Part shown: in pieces, positions 57,749 to 64,000 of the stretch
Position numbering within the stretch: position 1 is the stretch's first letter
Layout: the number at the start of each line of letters is the position of its first letter
From: Yersinia pekkanenii
Lineage (GTDB): Bacteria > Pseudomonadota > Gammaproteobacteria > Enterobacterales > Enterobacteriaceae
Direction of reading: 5' to 3'
Assembly: GCF_001152565.1 (NCBI RefSeq)
Contig: NZ_CQAZ01000021.1
Location: 17,506-81,505, forward strand
Length of the DNA stretch: 64,000 nucleotides
The notes under the pieces: generated by a model
The model's input: only the letters and a program-made list of their open reading frames with translations
Told to the model about the DNA's origin: nothing
Database searches by the model: none
Translations under genes and position numbers: made by a program

Positions 57749-58468
57749 ATGGAAGATAAAAAAATCAGTCCCTCAGATGAATCTAGCTTGATTGTTGATT
57801 CACTCAGTAAAATACCCCTCATTTCCATAATGGAAAAGGCCAACATTCCTTGGGCTATAAAAGATAATAAATCCAAATTTGTTTATTTAAATGAATCTTG
57901 TCTTGATTTGTTTGATATTCAGCCTGGCTTTGATTTTGAAGGGCGTTTAGATGAGGAAATGCCATGCCAATGGTCTGAGTATAGTGATAGTTTCAAGGCT
58001 CACGACAGAAAGGCGGAGCAAAGTAGAGAGGGCGCAGAGATCATTGTAACGTCTTCTTTTGGGCGTGAAAGGATCCTTTCACCGTGGTACTTCCCTAAAT
58101 TTCCTATTTATAACCAAAAGGGGGATGTGTTAGGAACTGTTTTTTATGGTAAAAAATTTAACTTTCTTTCTGTATGTGATTTTTTTAAAAGCTTAAAACC
58201 CTCTGTTATTACTCTAACCCCACCTATTGAGGATTTTTCAGAAAAGGAACTTGATATAATATTTTATGCAATTCAAAAAATGACAGCAAAAGAAATAGCA
58301 GAAAAATTATTCTTATCAAGTAGAACCATTGAAAATAGGATTAGATTTATTTATGAGAAAGTGGGCTGTCACTCTTTAAAAGATTTTATTGAGTATTGCC
58401 ATGCGTCAGGTTTGAATAACTATGTTCCTAAGAAAGTTCTACGTGAAGGGGTTAATTTCTTCTGGTGA
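57749..58468 (+). CDS. PAS-domain LuxR-type transcriptional regulator
   Basis: A 239-aa two-domain regulator. N-terminal PAS (about 25-150) with IPWAIKDNKSKFVYLNESC, then C-terminal helix-turn-helix about 165-215 (MTAKEIAEKLFLSSRTIENR). No TM segments or receiver domain. The ATG follows AGGAGT. Coding is AT-rich, unlike the backbone, which together with prophage relics on both sides indicates acquisition. Similar orphan PAS/LuxR proteins occur in enterobacterial accessory islands; target genes unknown. Confidence 0.75.
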   Translation: MEDKKISPSDESSLIVDSLSKIPLISIMEKANIPWAIKDNKSKFVYLNESCLDLFDIQPGFDFEGRLDEEMPCQWSEYSDSFKAHDRKAEQSREGAEIIVTSSFGRERILSPWYFPKFPIYNQKGDVLGTVFYGKKFNFLSVCDFFKSLKPSVITLTPPIEDFSEKELDIIFYAIQKMTAKEIAEKLFLSSRTIENRIRFIYEKVGCHSLKDFIEYCHASGLNNYVPKKVLREGVNFFW

Positions 58469-58576
58469 TTGAGTAGCTTATTAATAATAAACCACCTAGA
58501 GATCCGTATTGCTTGAGGTTTTATGGAAGGTATAATGATCAGCTTATACTTTTTGGCTATGATTTAGGGTGATCGC

Positions 58577-58789
58577 TCAGCCGGTCACCCTGTTGGCTTT
58601 ACCCCTAGCATCACCGATAATGTGGCGGCTGTTCATTGTCTGGCTGGCCCCCTTTTCTTTTTGCCGTTCTACGGGGCGAATACCCTCAATAATGCCAAAA
58701 TCAACCGTTGATAATTCCAGTGCGCGGCGAGCCACGTTCACCTGAGCAGCATTACCTTGCAAAAATACAGACTCTTTCGGCGATACTGA
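58577..58789 (-). pseudogene. Second endolysin (M15 peptidase) relic
   Basis: Starts at SVSPKESV without a Met and continues NVARRALELSTVDFGIIEGI, RPVERQ, QTMNSRHIIG. It then diverges after GDA (…RGKANRVTG stop), so the catalytic C-terminal half is missing. It is a different copy from that at 55140-55708. Confidence 0.6.
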
Positions 58790-58821
58790 TCAAACAACAT
58801 GGTTAAAAGGAAAGTTTCCCC

Positions 58822-58998
58822 ATGAATATCGGATTTATCCTGTTCTGCATTTACGTGATTGGAGTTATTGCTTCTACTTTTATCATCTTCCCACTCACGC
58901 GGGATAACAGTTTGATAGTAAGGTGTTTATCCTCATTTCTTATCGGCATAAGCTGGCCCTTGAGTTTGCCCGTTGCCTTACTGCTCTCGATGTTCTAA
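58822..58998 (+). CDS. GhoT/OrtT-family small membrane toxin
   Basis: A 58-aa protein with two TM segments. The segment RCLSSFLIGISWPLSLPVAL then LLSMF matches the C-terminal half of E. coli GhoT and OrtT (SAFLVG.TWPMS.PVALLFSLF). These are membrane-depolarising toxins. The ATG follows AAAAGGAAAG. No GhoS-type antitoxin gene is adjacent: upstream is only a divergent endolysin relic. It is thus an orphan like OrtT or the remains of a ghoST pair. Confidence 0.72.
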   Translation: MNIGFILFCIYVIGVIASTFIIFPLTRDNSLIVRCLSSFLIGISWPLSLPVALLLSMF

Positions 58999-59198
58999 TT
59001 ACGAATACAGAGAATACGGAATTAAAAAGGTTGTGTCGCGTTAACGGCGGCAGGTCAGCAAAAGTGGTATGGCCGTTTATTTAGGCAGGCAACATCAAAA
59101 AACAACATGTTACCTTCCTGCGCCTTAATGCGACAGAACCAGGGAAATGCCACCCAGATTATTGAGCGACCTTCCCTGCTATTGTGGTGGCTTAAATG

Positions 59199-60686
<1,488 letters not shown>

Positions 60687-60789
60687 TCAGTGGCGGGGCT
60701 GATTTATCCGATGACCTTATTTTACCTGATAAACTTATTGGCCTGACAACCTTAATTGCCTGACAAACCCCGCCTAACAATTAAAACAG

Positions 60790-62331
60790 CTAGCTCTGGT
60801 TCATTTGTGCTTGAGCAATCTGTGCCTCAGGTGCTTCAGAATGACGTTGTTGTTCCACCGGCTCCGGCTCATCAGTAAAGCCAACCAGCCAGGTGAACAC
60901 GGTGCCCAATACGAAAGCGACGGTGATAGACAGCAGGAAACCCAGGAACTGCGTCATATGCCCTTCTTTGAAAAAGACCGGCAGCACGGCGATACCGGGT
61001 AAGCAGTAGCTCCACGACACCGCATTAAACGAACCGGCGATAGCGCCACCAATCCCACCGGCGGCACAACTGCATAAGAAAGGTTTTTTCAGCCGTAATG
61101 CCACACCGTAAATTGCCGGTTCGGTAATACCGAATAAAGCAGTAATACCCGCCGACAGTGACATGCCTTTCATCTCACTGTTACGGGTTTTTAAATAAAC
61201 ACCAAACATGGTGCCTGCCATGGCGAAGACCGCAGAAGCTTGCAGGCCGGTAAAGGTGTCATAACCCAGTGTCGCGTAGTTACCCACCGTGACCGGTGTG
61301 ATACCCCAATGCACGCCCAATGTCACCAATGGTTGCCAGAAAGCTCCGACCATAAACCCTGCAACCGCCGGACTAAGGTTATAAAGCGTATTATAAACAC
61401 CGCCAATCGCACCACCGATCAGGTTGCCTATTGGGCCGAACACTAATAACGTCAATGGAACCATGATGGCAATACAAAACATCGGGGTAAACAGGTTACG
61501 CACTACCATCGGCAGGATCCGTTCAAAGAAGCGCTGCACGTAGGACATAGCCCACACCATCAAAATAATCGGGATAACCGAGGCGGTGTAACTGAGGTAT
61601 TGCACGGGAATACCGAAGAAATCCAAGGTTGGGGACGATAATGGAATACCCGCAATGGTATTCAAAATATGGGCAATCTGCGGATTATTCAGTGCTTCAT
61701 GCATCAGTTGCTGAACTGCCGGATCGGCCGAGTTCAGGGTGGTGATTTTGTTGGCCGTCAGCATATTCATATAATCGGGGCTGATCAGCGCGCAAGCCGT
61801 AATCACGGCAGTAAAGGGATTAACATTGAATTTTTTGGCGGCAGTAAAGGCCACCATCACTGGCAGGAAGGTAAACCCAGTCCAGGAAACAAAATTCAGA
61901 ATGCGATAGGTGCCGCTAGCGGCATCCATCCAGCCAATCGCAGCCAGAAAAGAAATAATCCCCTGTAAGATACCGCATGCAGCTAGCGGATAGAGGAAAG
62001 GTGCGAAAATACTGGAAATGATATCCATCAGGCGGCTAACAATGCCTACCTTGGGTGCAGCAATCGGAGCACTTTCATCGATATTAATCAGGCTGATGAC
62101 ATGTTTATAGGCATCGCCGACGTGATTACCGATCACCACCTGCATTTGCCCGCCAGCCTCAATAACGGTAATGACGCCTTTAACACGATTTAACCGCTCT
62201 TTATCAATAGCTTTATTATCTTTCAATATAAAACGTAAACGGGTAGCGCAATGTGTGACATTAATCACATTATTATCGCCACCAATATATTTAATTATTT
62301 CCCGCGCGGTCAATGCGTAATCTATTGCCAT
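60790..62331 (-). CDS. PTS beta-glucoside EIIBC
   Basis: A 513-aa PTS permease. EIIB domain with phospho-Cys C28 in VTHCATRLRF, followed by an EIIC membrane domain with about ten segments and the GITEPAIYGV motif. An EIIA domain is absent, so phosphate must come from another EIIA (Crr likely), as in AscF. A hydrophilic Q-rich tail ends the protein. The glucosidase gene lies 154 bp downstream. Confidence 0.9.
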   Translation of the reverse strand: MAIDYALTAREIIKYIGGDNNVINVTHCATRLRFILKDNKAIDKERLNRVKGVITVIEAGGQMQVVIGNHVGDAYKHVISLINIDESAPIAAPKVGIVSRLMDIISSIFAPFLYPLAACGILQGIISFLAAIGWMDAASGTYRILNFVSWTGFTFLPVMVAFTAAKKFNVNPFTAVITACALISPDYMNMLTANKITTLNSADPAVQQLMHEALNNPQIAHILNTIAGIPLSSPTLDFFGIPVQYLSYTASVIPIILMVWAMSYVQRFFERILPMVVRNLFTPMFCIAIMVPLTLLVFGPIGNLIGGAIGGVYNTLYNLSPAVAGFMVGAFWQPLVTLGVHWGITPVTVGNYATLGYDTFTGLQASAVFAMAGTMFGVYLKTRNSEMKGMSLSAGITALFGITEPAIYGVALRLKKPFLCSCAAGGIGGAIAGSFNAVSWSYCLPGIAVLPVFFKEGHMTQFLGFLLSITVAFVLGTVFTWLVGFTDEPEPVEQQRHSEAPEAQIAQAQMNQS

Positions 62332-62509
62332 TATTAATCTCCTGTCACCGGTGCTGAGCGTAAGATAAAAACGTTATCGACTTATTATTAATATTTTTAG
62401 TCGACTGGAATTGGAGTTTAACAAAAAGAAAAGCTAAGTCACGATATAACAAAATTCGTAATTTGGAATATGTTACACCTAAAAAACACCCTGTTTCACA
62501 CTGTTTTTA

Positions 62510-63256
62510 TTAGCTTATTCTAGGTTCTTTATGTATGAGTTTCGGTAGTTTCTTGCCAATGGTTTCAATAATATATAATACCGGAATTTGAGTGGTAATA
62601 TTATAATGACCTTCTAAAACCAGAGGCGGCATATGGTAGGAGATATTAAGATCAGCCATTTTGGCGAGAGTAGAGTTATCACTGTTAGTCAGGCTGATTA
62701 TCTTGCAATTCTGTAAATTGAACTGATTGGCAATGCGGATAATTTCTTCTGTTTCACCAGAGACGGAGAGGATGATAGCAATAGCATCTTGATACATATC
62801 ACTGTTGATAGGGTAATAAGGATCGTCAATATAAGTACTGAACTTACCTATATTAGAAAAGAAGCGGGCGCTGTATTTCCCCAAGGCACCGGAAGTCCCT
62901 ATGCCAACAAAAATAATTCGGCGAGTGGCGGCTATTTGTGCCGCAGCGGTATCAAGTAATTCATCAAACTCACTATTATTAATACTTTTAAAATAGCTAA
63001 TTATTTCACTGATACCAAAACTGACCGGTAATTTTTCATCATGTTGTAAATAGAGTTTAAAACGGACACGGAATTCAGAGTAGCCATCACAATTCATTTT
63101 TTTGCAGAAACGTAAAACAGTGGTGGTAGAAACGCCAGCAGCATCAGCCAGTTCCCTGATGGTCATATACATCACTTTGTCGGTATTTTTTGTGATGTAA
63201 TTATAAACGATCAATTCCAGTTCGTTCAGCGCTGATATTTCTTTATATGTAAACAT
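62510..63256 (-). CDS. RpiR/MurR-family transcriptional regulator
   Basis: A 248-aa regulator with N-terminal HTH (about 30-60; MTIRELADAAGVSTTTVLRF) and a C-terminal SIS sugar-phosphate-binding domain (VGIGTSGALGKYSARFFS). It presumably senses a phosphorylated glucoside and controls the PTS/glucosidase genes after it; no antiterminator of the BglG type is present. The ATG at 63256 follows CAGGT; the frame is open to 63304 but the start at 63256 has the best spacing. Confidence 0.82.
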   Translation of the reverse strand: MFTYKEISALNELELIVYNYITKNTDKVMYMTIRELADAAGVSTTTVLRFCKKMNCDGYSEFRVRFKLYLQHDEKLPVSFGISEIISYFKSINNSEFDELLDTAAAQIAATRRIIFVGIGTSGALGKYSARFFSNIGKFSTYIDDPYYPINSDMYQDAIAIILSVSGETEEIIRIANQFNLQNCKIISLTNSDNSTLAKMADLNISYHMPPLVLEGHYNITTQIPVLYIIETIGKKLPKLIHKEPRIS

Positions 63257-63382
63257 ACTGATACCTGAAACGAGGCTATGGCCTGAGATACGCGAATTTA
63301 GCATAAAATGGGGAGACTAACGAGGGCGTTATTGCGGGTTGGGGTAGCATTGCGGAGCCTGCTTAAGCAGGCAGATGAATAG

Positions 63383-63402
63383 ACCGGGCCATTAAGCCCG
63401 GT
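63383..63402. terminator. Hairpin terminator next to the tfa relic
   Basis: ACCGGGC-CATTAA-GCCCGGT. It follows the tfa C-terminus on the minus strand. Confidence 0.6.
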
Positions 63403-63411
63403 TTGGTATTA

Positions 63412-63793
63412 TTACTTAGGTGCTACCGGCCACTCAATATCGGGTGCGGTTGATTGTAGCCCGGCGATTTTTTCGCATCACATCGCTACACAGTAATATG
63501 CCTATTCTGCACAATACAAAATAGGATGCTAGAAATGCTTGTATTAATCTCCCGATTGTTTGTTATAACACCCTAATAAAGTAGGGCGTTCTTCTGCTGG
63601 ATTATATTTATAGATGGTTTGGCTGAGAATCAATCAGTACGGGTTCCCCTTTATCATTAACTGATAACTCTTTGCCTTCGGGGATGCGTGATGTTGTGAA
63701 AAACCAGTTGTCATCGGGTAATTCAGTGCACTCGCTTACATCATGCATACCAACTATGTATTCTGTTTTCGTTGTAGGATTAAAGTACCTCAT
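63412..63793 (-). pseudogene. Tail fibre assembly (tfa) pseudogene with internal loss
   Basis: The N-terminal 61 codons from ATG 63793 (MRYFNPTTKTEYIVGMHDV, RIPEGKELSVNDKGEPVLID) end in an early stop at 63608. After about 150 bp of unrelated sequence, codons for KIAGLQSTAPDIEWPVAPK resume and stop at 63412. The middle of the gene is gone. Its start overlaps the tail-fibre stop, as in intact phages. Confidence 0.6.
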
Positions 63794-64000
63794 GTGTCAG
63801 TCTCCATGAAAAACCGTTCATTCCTGTATCCACACCCGCGCTCGTCATTGCAAGCACACTGAACGATGTTGTTGTAGTTGCGTTGTCGTTAACCATGATT
63901 CCTCTTAAGGCAGATGGTGTATTAGTCTTGTAGTGGGCGGTCAAAAGTACGTTATCGAACTGAACCTCCGAGGGGAGTGGTATGGGCAAAATTACATCTC
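63780..64000 (-). CDS. Phage tail-fibre protein, C-terminal part (runs off the window)
   Basis: Open through the window edge. The last codons give DVILPIPLPSEVQFDNVLL ... GMNGFSWRLTHEVL, an aqueous beta-rich tail-fibre style C-terminus. Only about 73 codons are visible; whether the gene is intact cannot be told. Confidence 0.5.
   Translation of the reverse strand, partial: DVILPIPLPSEVQFDNVLLTAHYKTNTPSALRGIMVNDNATTTTSFSVLAMTSAGVDTGMNGFSWRLTHEVL

Overview
The window looks like a chromosomal segment of a Yersinia species. From about 10 kb to 54 kb the gene order matches the enterobacterial cirA-lysP-yeiE-yeiH-nfo-fruAKB-yeiW-efpL-yeiR-lpxT-mepS-pdeN-yejABEF-yejG-bcr-rsuA-radD-rplY-yejKLM-proL backbone. 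The intergenic repeats (ERIC copies and a long palindromic element of the kind described in yersiniae) also point to Yersinia. I cannot settle the species from the sequence alone.

Layout: (1) 0-9.5 kb is a sulfur amino acid block. It holds dacC, a two-gene reverse transsulfuration operon (cystathionine beta-synthase and gamma-lyase), a small toxin-antitoxin-like pair (DUF4258 protein plus HTH protein) and a methionine-type ABC importer co-directional with an iron/2-oxoglutarate oxygenase. (2) 9.5-30 kb is backbone with insertions: GST, cirA, lysP-yeiE, yeiH-nfo, the fructose PTS operon with two Cra operators, a Nudix hydrolase, a TMAO-reductase pair of TorY/TorZ type, yeiW, mtr and efpL. (3) 30-34.5 kb holds the hexuronate genes uxuA/uxuB (divergent) with a GntR regulator and an orphan fimbrial-like protein, near two long perfect palindromes. 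(4) 34.5-54 kb is backbone again. It includes a clearly broken lpxT, the yejABEF peptide/microcin C importer, rsuA-bcr, radD, rplY, yejK/yejL/yejM and tRNA-Pro(GGG). (5) 54-59.1 kb is a decayed lambdoid prophage next to the tRNA. It keeps tail-fibre, endolysin, Q-antiterminator and DUF968 fragments plus a phage tRNA-Arg(TCT). The same interval carries an AT-rich PAS/LuxR-type regulator, a GhoT/OrtT-like 58-residue membrane toxin and a 34-residue hydrophobic peptide gene with type I toxin hallmarks. (6) 59.2-63.3 kb is a beta-glucoside operon (6-phospho-beta-glucosidase, PTS EIIBC, RpiR regulator). The window then runs into a second tail-fibre remnant.

Most interesting points: the autoregulated DUF4258/HTH pair with a strong Shine-Dalgarno and an operator dyad; a cysteine-containing leader peptide overlapping the oxygenase start; lpxT inactivated by a large internal deletion and a frameshift; the two unlisted small membrane-toxin candidates in the prophage graveyard; and the twin palindromes around the orphan fimbrial-like gene. 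All assignments are by reading motifs and recalled family sequences. No database search was possible.
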